Positions 7,747 through 14,581 of a stretch of DNA of 64,000 nucleotides are shown here, piece after piece. Position numbers and translations under genes: made by a program. Every line of letters begins with the position of its first letter. Position 1 is the first letter of the stretch. Source of the stretch: Candidatus Pelagibacter sp. (GTDB lineage: Bacteria; Pseudomonadota; Alphaproteobacteria; Pelagibacterales; Pelagibacteraceae); the NCBI GenBank assembly GCA_028100865.1, contig JAOHJV010000001.1, positions 1-64,000 on the forward strand. The letters run 5' to 3'. Under the pieces are notes generated by a model. That model did no database searches, was not told where the DNA came from, and was given only the letters and a program-made list of their open reading frames with translations.

Positions 7747-8184
7747 TTATCTTTTAGAAAATTGAAAGCTTCTTCTAGCTTTTCTTCTACCAGGTTTTTT
7801 TCTCTCAACCGCCCTAGAGTCTCTGGTAGTAAGTTTTTCAGTCTTTAATGTAGATTTTAAATTTTCATCAAACATAACTAAAGCTTTAGATATACCGTGA
7901 ACTAATGCTCCTGCTTGGCCAGTAGGTCCTCCCCCACTAACGCTACATCTAACATCATAATCTGTAGATTGATTGATTATATCAAATGGTCTTGTAATTT
8001 GAAGATGATGAAATTCGCTTGAAAAATATTCATTAAATAATTTTCCATTAACATAAATTTTACCAGATCCTTTTTTTAACCATACCTTTGCAATTGATGT
8101 TTTTCTTCTTCCTGTTGCATATTTACTGTCTTTAAAATCTAATTTTAATTTAGGTATTTTTGAAGTTGTTTGAGTATTTTCCAT
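7747..8184 (-). CDS. rpsI: 30S ribosomal protein S9
   Basis: 145 residues. Diagnostic features are YATGRRKTSIAKVWLK near the N-terminus, GGGPTGQAGALVHGISKAL in the middle, and the basic tail LTRDSRAVERKKPGRRKARR ending FQFSKR, which reaches into the ribosomal P site. It has an N-terminal extension of about 15 residues before the conserved core, as is common in alphaproteobacteria. It follows rplM by 1 bp, the universal rplM-rpsI arrangement. Confidence 0.98.
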   Translation of the reverse strand: MENTQTTSKIPKLKLDFKDSKYATGRRKTSIAKVWLKKGSGKIYVNGKLFNEYFSSEFHHLQITRPFDIINQSTDYDVRCSVSGGGPTGQAGALVHGISKALVMFDENLKSTLKTEKLTTRDSRAVERKKPGRRKARRSFQFSKR

Positions 8185-8185
8185 A

Positions 8186-8644
8186 TTAATTTCTAGCCAA
8201 GTTTTTACTGTTTAATTTACCCAGTTCAATTACTTGTGGATTTTGTGCTGCATGTGGATGATCACTTCCAGAATAAATTTTTAGTTTAGTTAATTGTTTT
8301 CTACCTAATACACCGCCTGGCAACATTCTTTTTACAGCAAGTTTTAAAGTTTCACCTGGTTTTTTTTCATGTAATTTTTCTGGCGTAGTCTCTTTAATTC
8401 CACCAGGATATCCTGTGTGTCTATAATAAATTTTGTCTTGAAATTTTTTTCCAGTAAATTTTGCTTGCTCAATATTCTTAACCACTACAAAATCTCCATG
8501 GTCCATATGTGGTGTGTAACTAGTTTTGTTTTTTCCTCTGATAATTTTAGATATTACAGTTGCTAATCTTCCAACTACAGCATTTGTTGCATCTATTTCA
8601 TACCATGATGAAGTAACCTGGTCTTTTTTTAAGAATTTTGTCAT
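8186..8644 (-). CDS. rplM: 50S ribosomal protein L13
   Basis: 152 residues with the L13 hallmarks: WYEIDATNAVVGRLAT near the N-terminus, GDFVVVKN, KFTGKKFQDKIYYRHTGYPGG and the AVKRMLPGGVLGRKQLTKL helix. First gene of the rplM-rpsI pair. A good sigma-70-type promoter lies just upstream at 8655-8682, which would give a very short leader. It is transcribed divergently from metY, so the 208-bp gap serves both genes. Confidence 0.98.
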   Translation of the reverse strand: MTKFLKKDQVTSSWYEIDATNAVVGRLATVISKIIRGKNKTSYTPHMDHGDFVVVKNIEQAKFTGKKFQDKIYYRHTGYPGGIKETTPEKLHEKKPGETLKLAVKRMLPGGVLGRKQLTKLKIYSGSDHPHAAQNPQVIELGKLNSKNLARN

Positions 8645-8654
8645 TGTGCCAGAG

Positions 8655-8682
8655 TTAATACTATTATTAATTACAAAGTCAA
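8655..8682 (-). promoter_or_regulatory. Probable promoter of rplM-rpsI
   Basis: On the minus strand TTGACT (8677-8682; five of six to the -35 consensus), a 16-bp spacer, then TATTAA (8655-8660). The predicted start lies only a few bases before the rplM ATG region, so the leader is about 10 nt or less. Confidence 0.5.
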
Positions 8683-8725
8683 TTTGATATTTGGCTTGTA
8701 ATATAGGACTTATCTGCTAAAAAGT

Positions 8726-8771
8726 ACTTGCCGATTTGATCCTATTGCGGGCATATAACTGCTAAACAGGA
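8726..8771 (+). promoter_or_regulatory. SAM-II riboswitch aptamer upstream of metY
   Basis: The segment carries the SAM-II core in order: a short P1 strand TGCC (8729-8732), the loop GATTTGATCCTATTGC, the pairing strand GGCA (8750-8753), then CTGCTAAACAGGA, the counterpart of the family's GCTAAA-AGG end. The pseudoknot strand TCCT (8740-8743) pairs with AGGA (8768-8771). A run of five T follows at once (8773-8777), consistent with control of transcript elongation. SAM-II aptamers are known upstream of methionine genes in alphaproteobacteria. The assignment is from memory of the consensus; P1 is short here. Confidence 0.8.
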
Positions 8772-8792
8772 ATTTTTCATTACATTATCGGC

Positions 8793-8848
8793 AGGCATTT
8801 GAACTGTATTGTGCGCCTTACATTAAGTTAAAGCACTAAAAAAGGAGT
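8793..8848 (+). promoter_or_regulatory. SAM-V riboswitch aptamer overlapping the metY ribosome binding site
   Basis: After the SAM-II element comes AGGC (8793-8796), TTTGAACTGTATTGTGC, and GCCT (8815-8818) closing a short stem. GTGC in the loop (8811-8814) can pair with GCAC (8833-8836) to make a pseudoknot. The following AAAAAAGGAG contains the metY Shine-Dalgarno (GGAG 8844-8847, 5 nt from ATG), so ligand binding would hide the SD and block translation. SAM-V was described in marine bacteria, including SAR11, upstream of metY, sometimes in tandem with SAM-II. The match is by pattern recognition. Confidence 0.8.
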
Positions 8849-8852
8849 AAAA

Positions 8853-10181
8853 ATGAGTACAAAAAGAAATAATCCAGAAACAATAGCAATTCATGGTGGC
8901 GACTATAGAAGTGACCCATCAACTAATGCGGTAGCTGTACCAATCTATAGAACTACATCGTATCAGTTCGATAGTACTGAGCATGCAGCTAACTTATTTG
9001 CATTGAAAGAATTTGGCAACATTTATACAAGAATCATGAATCCAACAAATGATGTTCTTGAAAAAAGAGTTGCTGCTCTTGATGGTGGTTTAGCTTGTTT
9101 AACAGTTTCGTCGGGACAAACTGCTTCTACCTTTGCAATTCTAAATGTTGCTCAGGCTGGAGATAATATTGTAAGTTCAACAGATCTATATGGTGGAACA
9201 GTATCTTTGTTTACTCATACATTAAGTAAACTTGGTATTGAAGTTAGATATGCTGATCCGTCTGATCCAAAAAACTTTGAAAAAGCAATTGATGAAAAAA
9301 CAAGAGCTTTTTATGGTGAAACTTTACCAAATCCATATTTGAGAGTTTTTCCAATTAAAGAAGTGGCGGATATTGGTAAAAAATACAATATACCATTAAT
9401 TGTTGATAACACAGCAGCACCAGTTATTTGTAAACCACTTGAACATGGAGCGAATGTAGTTGTTTATTCACTTACAAAATATATAGCAGGTCATGGAACA
9501 GTTGTTGGTGGCGCCTTAGTTGATGGAGGTAATTTTGATTGGACAGCAGACCCAAAAAGACAACCATTATTTAATGAACCAGATGCAAGTTATGGCGGCG
9601 TAGTATGGGGTAAAGCAGTACCTGAATTAACAGGTGCAAACGTTTCTTTTGCTGTAAGAGCAAGAGTAACTTTGTTAAGAGATCTGGGATCAGCTTTATC
9701 TCCTGATAACGCATTTGGTGTAATTCAAGGATTAGAAACTGTTGCTTTAAGAATGAAACAACACTGTGAAAATGCTTCAAAAGTTGTTGATTATCTAAAA
9801 AAACATAAGGCTATATCTAAAGTGATTTATGCAACTGAACATAATAAAGAAATTTCTAGTAGAGCAAAGAAATATCTTAAAAATGGAAATGGTGCATTAG
9901 TTGGTATTGAATTAGCAGGTGGTATAGAAGCTGGTAAAAAATTTATAGAGTCTTTAAAAATGTTTTACCATGTAGCAAACATTGGTGATGCCAGAAGTTT
10001 AGCAATTCATCCAGCAACAACTACTCATAGTCAATTAACAGAGGATGAGTTAGCTGCAGCGGGTGTAACACCTGGATATGTAAGATTATGTATCGGTTTA
10101 GAGCATATTGACGATATTATTGATGACTTAGATCAAGCTTTGGACAAATCTTCCAAAGGTAATCTAAAAGCTGTAAGCTAG
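8853..10181 (+). CDS. metY: O-acetylhomoserine sulfhydrylase (Cys/Met metabolism PLP enzyme)
   Basis: 442 residues. Converts O-acetylhomoserine and sulfide to homocysteine, the direct sulfhydrylation route to methionine. The PLP lysine is K209 in VVYSLTKYIAGHGT. Other family markers are YTRIMNPTNDVLEKRVAALDGG at the N-terminus (pieces of about residues 58-79), SSGQTAS for cofactor phosphate, and LIVDNT. The length and the insertion around FDWTADPKRQPLFNEPD favour the OAH sulfhydrylase subfamily over cystathionine gamma-synthase. A strong SD (AAGGAG) precedes the ATG and lies within the SAM-V element, so repression by SAM is expected. Confidence 0.95.
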   Translation: MSTKRNNPETIAIHGGDYRSDPSTNAVAVPIYRTTSYQFDSTEHAANLFALKEFGNIYTRIMNPTNDVLEKRVAALDGGLACLTVSSGQTASTFAILNVAQAGDNIVSSTDLYGGTVSLFTHTLSKLGIEVRYADPSDPKNFEKAIDEKTRAFYGETLPNPYLRVFPIKEVADIGKKYNIPLIVDNTAAPVICKPLEHGANVVVYSLTKYIAGHGTVVGGALVDGGNFDWTADPKRQPLFNEPDASYGGVVWGKAVPELTGANVSFAVRARVTLLRDLGSALSPDNAFGVIQGLETVALRMKQHCENASKVVDYLKKHKAISKVIYATEHNKEISSRAKKYLKNGNGALVGIELAGGIEAGKKFIESLKMFYHVANIGDARSLAIHPATTTHSQLTEDELAAAGVTPGYVRLCIGLEHIDDIIDDLDQALDKSSKGNLKAVS

Positions 10182-10211
10182 GTATAGGATTTATATGTCA
10201 ACAAATCGAAA

Positions 10212-11234
10212 TTAGTTAACTTTTCTATAATTTGATAAATATAGAAAATATAAAGTTGATAAAATAATTAAAATAGAATTTATCTGGTGTAAGGATGCAT
10301 AAAAAATCTTTACTCCAGATAAAAGAGTTAATATCCCTAAGATAACTTGTAAAAATAAACTAATTCCAATTATAAAAATAGGTTTTCTGAATATTCTATC
10401 ACAGTCTTTAATAACGTAAAAAAGAATGTACATATAAATACCTAAAATTAAATAAGCTAAATTTCTATGAATAAATTGAACTATAGAGGGATTGTCAAAA
10501 ACGTTTACATTTAAAATTTCATTCAATTGGCTATCGTCAGGAAAATAGGATGAGCCCATTAAAGGCCAAGTATTGTAAACTTTTCCAGCATCCATTCCCG
10601 ACACAAAGGCGCCTATTATTAATTGCAAAAATAATAAAAAAAGAAAAACTTTTATTAAATTTATATTTATTGAAATATATTGAGATTGAATTTTAGTTAA
10701 TTTAATAAATTTCCAAAATACTACAGATAAAATTATAAAGGCTGTTACTAAATGTAATGAAAGTCTGTAATGACTAACATCAATCCTATCTATCAAACCG
10801 CTAGATACCATATACCAACCAATAAAACCTTGAAAACAAACTAATAAAAAAATCAATCCATAGTTTTTTAAAATTTTTAAATCATATTTGAATGAAAAAA
10901 TTATAAGTGGTAACAATACAGTTAAGCCAATTAATCTGCCCAATTGACGGTGACCCCATTCCCACCAAAAAATTACCTTAAATTCATTAAGCGTCATATT
11001 AAAATTTTGCTCACTAAATTCAGGAATAGTTTTATAGAGCTCAAAATAATCAATCCATTTATCATTTGTAAGTGGTGGAATAAATCCAACAAATAATTCC
11101 CAAGTTGTTATTGATAGTCCAGAGTCAGTTAATCTTGTTAAGCCACCAACTAAAATTATAAGAATTATAAGTACAATAAGTGTAAGTAACCAAAATTTTA
11201 ATTGATTATTTAAATGACTATTCTGACTGTACAT
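10212..11234 (-). CDS. ctaA: Heme A synthase (CtaA/COX15)
   Basis: 340 residues with eight predicted membrane helices in two four-helix halves. Oxidises the C8 methyl of heme O to give heme A for cytochrome oxidase. Conserved features are GGLTRLTDSGLSITTWE (about residues 35-50), the heme-ligand region WWEWGHRQLGRLIG, a second histidine region DVSHYRLSLHLVTAF, GMDAGKVYNTWPLMG, and VQFIHRNLAYLI plus SLHQINSI in the second half. These match the alphaproteobacterial COX15 type. Convergent with metY and divergent from the chorismate-mutase-like gene. Confidence 0.95.
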   Translation of the reverse strand: MYSQNSHLNNQLKFWLLTLIVLIILIILVGGLTRLTDSGLSITTWELFVGFIPPLTNDKWIDYFELYKTIPEFSEQNFNMTLNEFKVIFWWEWGHRQLGRLIGLTVLLPLIIFSFKYDLKILKNYGLIFLLVCFQGFIGWYMVSSGLIDRIDVSHYRLSLHLVTAFIILSVVFWKFIKLTKIQSQYISININLIKVFLFLLFLQLIIGAFVSGMDAGKVYNTWPLMGSSYFPDDSQLNEILNVNVFDNPSIVQFIHRNLAYLILGIYMYILFYVIKDCDRIFRKPIFIIGISLFLQVILGILTLLSGVKIFYASLHQINSILIILSTLYFLYLSNYRKVN

Positions 11235-11277
11235 ATATAGATAAATATAATAATTGTTAATAAATCCAATAAATTAA

Positions 11278-11568
11278 ATGTCGCCAAAAAATAAAAAAAA
11301 ATTAAACGGAATACGTATAAAACTAGATAAATTAGATAATAAACTTCTAGCTTTAATTAAATATCGGACTTCTCTAGTTAAAGAAGTTCTTAAGTTAAAA
11401 GAATTTAAAAAGGAAATCGTAGATCAAAAAAGAATTAATTTTATTTTAAATAAAATTAGAGGAAAATCCAAAAAACTTAAAATAGACCCAAAAATTACTA
11501 ATCGTATATGGAAGAATATGATCTGGTCTTATATTGATTACGAAAGACGAAATTTTAAAAAGAAGTAA
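11278..11568 (+). CDS. Chorismate mutase-like protein (AroQ fold)
   Basis: 96 residues, all helical. The opening IRIKLDKLDNKLLALIKYRTSLVKEV resembles helix 1 of AroQ chorismate mutases, which convert chorismate to prephenate. The loop and second helix IVDQKRINFIL match the family's D-x-x-R-E-x-x-L region, but the glutamate after the arginine is isoleucine here. The C-terminal helix ITNRIWKNMIWSYIDYE fits helix 3. The protein is very lysine-rich. The fold assignment is fairly safe; full catalytic competence is less certain because of the replaced Glu. It ends immediately before the convergent rpmG gene. Confidence 0.75.
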   Translation: MSPKNKKKLNGIRIKLDKLDNKLLALIKYRTSLVKEVLKLKEFKKEIVDQKRINFILNKIRGKSKKLKIDPKITNRIWKNMIWSYIDYERRNFKKK

Positions 11569-11760
11569 TTACTTACTGTGAGGTGGAAGTTTTTTTTCCA
11601 CAAATGTTTCGTGTTTTCTTATAGCAGGATTGTATTTTTTAGCTGAAAGTTTAACTTTTGCTTTTTCACCACCGGCTGGTTTTTTCACGTAGTAAAAGAA
11701 GGGGCTATCTGGTTTCGACTCTGGAACTAATCTAACTTTTACGTGTGTTTTTTTTGCCAT
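11569..11760 (-). CDS. rpmG: 50S ribosomal protein L33
   Basis: 63 residues. The VKVRLVPESKPDSPFFYYVKK start and the KYNPAIRKHETFVEKKL end are typical of L33. It is slightly longer than usual (50-55) owing to an insert around GGEKAKVKLSA. No CxxC zinc motifs, so it belongs to the zinc-free type. It follows the MerR-type gene by 1 bp, so it appears to be the last gene of the rpmF-plsX-ihfA-merR run. Confidence 0.93.
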   Translation of the reverse strand: MAKKTHVKVRLVPESKPDSPFFYYVKKPAGGEKAKVKLSAKKYNPAIRKHETFVEKKLPPHSK

Positions 11761-11761
11761 T

Positions 11762-12133
11762 TTATTTTAAATCTTTTAAATTTTTAACAATTTTAGAAAT
11801 CTTAACTAATTTATTTCTTAAATTATCAGCTTTTATAGAATTATTTGCCATTTCGTCAAGTTCTAAAGATTGTTCTCCATTAAGTATTTTTTTTACACCA
11901 TTAATGGTCATACCCTGTACCTTAAGAAGAAATCTAACTTTTTTGAGAAGATTAATGCAATTCTTGTCATAATATCTTCTATTAGAATTTAAAATCTTGG
12001 GTTTAATTTGCTTAAACTGAGTTTCCCAAAATCTTATTATATGTGTTGGAAGTTCGCCCTTCTTATTGGATTTCAAATTTAATATTTTAGCAACTTCACC
12101 TATCGTTTTGTAAGCACTGTCAGATTTATCCAT
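11762..12133 (-). CDS. MerR-family transcriptional regulator
   Basis: 123 residues. The N-terminal winged helix-turn-helix runs from YKTIGEVAKILNL to about residue 80, with IIRFWETQFKQIKP, NRRYYDKNCINLLKKVRFLL and GMTINGVKKIL, the MerR pattern. The C-terminus is a short lysine-rich coiled segment without effector-binding cysteines. It corresponds to the MerR gene found after ihfA in many alphaproteobacteria. Its target is unknown. It overlaps the ihfA end by 8 bp. Confidence 0.88.
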   Translation of the reverse strand: MDKSDSAYKTIGEVAKILNLKSNKKGELPTHIIRFWETQFKQIKPKILNSNRRYYDKNCINLLKKVRFLLKVQGMTINGVKKILNGEQSLELDEMANNSIKADNLRNKLVKISKIVKNLKDLK

Positions 12134-12425
12134 TATCTTTTAAATTTACAAAATCTTTAAATTCTTTTGAGGGTTTAAATAACACTACATCTCTACTTGA
12201 AATCATTTTAGTTTCTTTAGTTTTCGGATTTCTTCCTATCCGTGATTTTTTTTGTCTTATAGAAAAAGTCCCAAATTTTGATAATTTTAATTTTTTTTCA
12301 TGTTTAATATTTGAAACAATTGTTGACAAAAAATCCTCAATAAGATTTTCTGAAATTTGTTTAGAAAAACCTAATTGCATATAAACTAAATTAACTAAGT
12401 CTTTTTTAGTTAAGTTTATTCTCAT
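12126..12425 (-). CDS. ihfA: Integration host factor subunit alpha
   Basis: 99 residues of the HU/IHF family, a DNA-bending heterodimer subunit. It begins INLTKKDLVNLVYMQLGFSK and has FGTFSIRQKKSRIGRNPKTK, with the RIGRNPKT arm (about residues 58-72) that inserts proline into the minor groove. The C-terminal VLFKPSKEFKDFVN is standard. Alpha rather than beta is inferred from its position before the MerR gene. It follows plsX by only 4 bp, where most alphaproteobacteria have fabH. Confidence 0.92.
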   Translation of the reverse strand: MRINLTKKDLVNLVYMQLGFSKQISENLIEDFLSTIVSNIKHEKKLKLSKFGTFSIRQKKSRIGRNPKTKETKMISSRDVVLFKPSKEFKDFVNLKDNG

Positions 12426-12429
12426 TTAT

Positions 12430-13431
12430 TTAAATATTTTGTTTTATCTTTTCTATCAAATTACCTTTTACAATTCTATGGCAAACATCTAAGGAATTTG
12501 AAAATCCTATATAATCAGTACCCCCGTGGCTTTTAACTACTGGGTGGTCAAGACCAAGGAATATAGCACCGTTATAAAGTCTCGGATCAAGACGTTTTTT
12601 AAACTTATTCAAATTTGAAATATTTAGTAATGATGAAATTTTTCCAATTATAGATCCTGTCATAGCTTTTTTAAGTTCACTTGTAATAAAGTTTGCAGTA
12701 CCTTCGGCAGTTTTTAAAGCTACATTACCAGTGAAACCATCGGAAACAATTACATTAACATCTCCATCCATTAGATGGTTTCCTTCTATATACCCAGAAA
12801 AATTAAAGTTTTCAGACTTCTTATCATTTAGAATTTGATATGTTTCTTTAATAGTTTCATTACCTTTAAGCTCTTCTGATCCTATATTTAACAAACCTAC
12901 ATTTGGTTTTTCTCCATTATATAAAGAAGTGTAAAGTGCAGCACCCATAATTGAAAAATCTAATAAATTTTTTGCGCTGCATTCAATATTTGCACCCAAA
13001 TCTAACACAACACTCATTCCTTTTTTATTTGGCCATAGAGCAGAAAGCGCAGGCTTATCAATATTCTCAATCATTTTAAGGTTTAGTTTTGAAATAACTA
13101 ATAGTGCACCTGTATTGCCGGCTGATACTACTATATCCGCTTCTTTATTTTTTACACTATCTATAGCAAGCCACATGCTAGTATTTTTTCCTCTTTTAGC
13201 ACCTTCAAGAGGACTATCGGTACTTTTTACTACATCTGCAGTATGTATTATTTCAAAAAAATCAGTTTTGATTTTATTACCAATAAGATCTCTGATTATT
13301 TTTTCATCACCAAAAATCTTGAATAATACGTTTTTATTTTTACTATGGTTAAGAATTATTCCATCGATAGTCTTTTTCGGTGAGTTATCACCCCCCATTG
13401 CATCAACTGCAATTTTAATCAGATCTGTCAT
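12430..13431 (-). CDS. plsX: Phosphate acyltransferase PlsX
   Basis: 333 residues. Makes acyl-phosphate from acyl-ACP, the donor for PlsY, encoded near 52.2 kb. Hallmarks: IAVDAMGGDNSPKKTIDG at the N-terminus, ADVVKSTDSPLEGAKRGKNTSM, VSAGNTGALLVISKL, VLDLGANIECSAKNL, VGLLNIGSEELKGNE and VSDGFTGNVALKTAEG. The C-terminal GAIFLGLDHPVVKSHG is also typical. Preceded by rpmF (13-bp gap) and followed directly by ihfA. Confidence 0.97.
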   Translation of the reverse strand: MTDLIKIAVDAMGGDNSPKKTIDGIILNHSKNKNVLFKIFGDEKIIRDLIGNKIKTDFFEIIHTADVVKSTDSPLEGAKRGKNTSMWLAIDSVKNKEADIVVSAGNTGALLVISKLNLKMIENIDKPALSALWPNKKGMSVVLDLGANIECSAKNLLDFSIMGAALYTSLYNGEKPNVGLLNIGSEELKGNETIKETYQILNDKKSENFNFSGYIEGNHLMDGDVNVIVSDGFTGNVALKTAEGTANFITSELKKAMTGSIIGKISSLLNISNLNKFKKRLDPRLYNGAIFLGLDHPVVKSHGGTDYIGFSNSLDVCHRIVKGNLIEKIKQNI

Positions 13432-13444
13432 TTTAGATTTTAAT

Positions 13445-13627
13445 TTATTCTTTTGGGTCTAAAACTTGTCTACCCTTGTACATTCCGGTTTTTAAATCTA
13501 AATGATGAGATAATCTGTACTCACCTGATTTTTTGTCTTCAACTATATTCTTTGTTGAGTATTTCATCGTTTGAGCTCTTCTCATTCCAGTTCTGGAAGG
13601 GGTTTGTTTTCGTTTTGGTACAGCCAT
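13445..13627 (-). CDS. rpmF: 50S ribosomal protein L32
   Basis: 60 residues opening [18 protein letters not shown], the L32 signature, followed by [18 protein letters not shown]. No zinc cysteines. The rpmF-plsX order is widely conserved. It lies 2 bp downstream of the cytochrome chaperone gene; the DUF177/YceD gene that usually precedes rpmF is not present. Confidence 0.97.
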   Translation of the reverse strand: MAVPKRKQTPSRTGMRRAQTMKYSTKNIVEDKKSGEYRLSHHLDLKTGMYKGRQVLDPKE

Positions 13628-13629
13628 AA

Positions 13630-14097
13630 TTATGGGTTACTTACACTTTTTAAATAAGAATTCAAAGTTTTTTTTGATAAATTTTCATTAAATATATCAA
13701 AATAATCAAGCAAATCTTCAATTTTGTTAAAATCAGATAAAAAGATGGAAAACTTTTCTATTTTTTGTGTTCTGGATAAATCATTCCAAAAATGGATCTC
13801 GGAAACCATTGAATGAAATAAATTTATGTAATCCTTCATTTTTTTATTAATTGACTGATCACCATAACCTATTTCTCGAATACTAAGTTCAAGTTGTCTA
13901 AAGTTAAAATCGTAGATTTCTTGTAAAACAATCTTGTTTTGCTCATTTTTAAAATTTTTTAAAAAAAAGGCAAAATGTAGTAAAAAAAGGGTTAATCGGT
14001 TAGAAAAATTATCTTCACGTCCTAATGATTTATATAAATCTTTATTTCTAGTGAAATTAATTAAATTGTTATAAATATAAACATATTTTTCGCTCAT
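13630..14097 (-). CDS. Ubiquinol-cytochrome c chaperone family protein (CBP3-like)
   Basis: 155 residues matching the Ubiq_cyt_C_chap family, the bacterial relatives of mitochondrial CBP3, which help cytochrome bc1 assembly. Characteristic stretches are [16 protein letters not shown], the acidic helix [32 protein letters not shown] (parts of about residues 61-92), and LFHSMVSEI. Position between bamE (divergent) and rpmF is the usual alphaproteobacterial setting. Its start codon overlaps the bamE start codon on the other strand by 2 bp. Confidence 0.85.
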   Translation of the reverse strand: MSEKYVYIYNNLINFTRNKDLYKSLGREDNFSNRLTLFLLHFAFFLKNFKNEQNKIVLQEIYDFNFRQLELSIREIGYGDQSINKKMKDYINLFHSMVSEIHFWNDLSRTQKIEKFSIFLSDFNKIEDLLDYFDIFNENLSKKTLNSYLKSVSNP

Positions 14098-14581
14098 GAT
14101 AAAAATATTATATATAATTTTTCTTTCATTGATAGTTTCTAATTGTTCTATGAAAAAAGTGGTTAAACATCACGGTGTTCCATCTTTGGAAAAAAAACAA
14201 AATAATTTGATAATAAATAAGACAAATAAAAATGATATTATCAAAATATTAGGAAATCCATCAACTATGAGTAAATTTGATAATGATATTTGGATTTATA
14301 TTGAGAGAAAACAAACCCAATCAGAATTAAAAAATTTTGGTAAAATGTATATTTACAAAAATGACGTACTTGTTCTAGAAATAGACAATTATGGCTTATT
14401 AAAAAAAAAAGATTTTTATAATAAAAAAGATATGAACAACATTTTAGTTGCTAAAGATATAACAGGAAAGAAATTTAAAAAAAATTCCTTTCTTTATGAT
14501 TTTTTTTCTAGTATGAGACAAAAAATTAATGACCCCCTAGGACAGAGGGCCAAAAAACGTAAAGAAATTAACCAGCGATAA
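14096..14581 (+). CDS. bamE: BamE/SmpA-type outer membrane assembly lipoprotein
   Basis: 161 residues. A signal peptide ending VSNC (Cys17) marks a lipoprotein. The mature domain has the SmpA/OmlA pattern [31 protein letters not shown], including the conserved GNPS turn (about residues 57-60), then [13 protein letters not shown]. BamE is a small subunit of the BAM complex that inserts beta-barrel proteins. The C-terminal 50 residues are basic and extended compared with enterobacterial BamE, as in other alphaproteobacteria. It overlaps hppA by 14 bp at the 3' end. Confidence 0.85.
   Translation: MIKILYIIFLSLIVSNCSMKKVVKHHGVPSLEKKQNNLIINKTNKNDIIKILGNPSTMSKFDNDIWIYIERKQTQSELKNFGKMYIYKNDVLVLEIDNYGLLKKKDFYNKKDMNNILVAKDITGKKFKKNSFLYDFFSSMRQKINDPLGQRAKKRKEINQR

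Noticed and set aside
13115..13462. 115-codon ORF antisense to plsX
   Set aside because: Shadow frame of a strongly conserved gene with no independent support.
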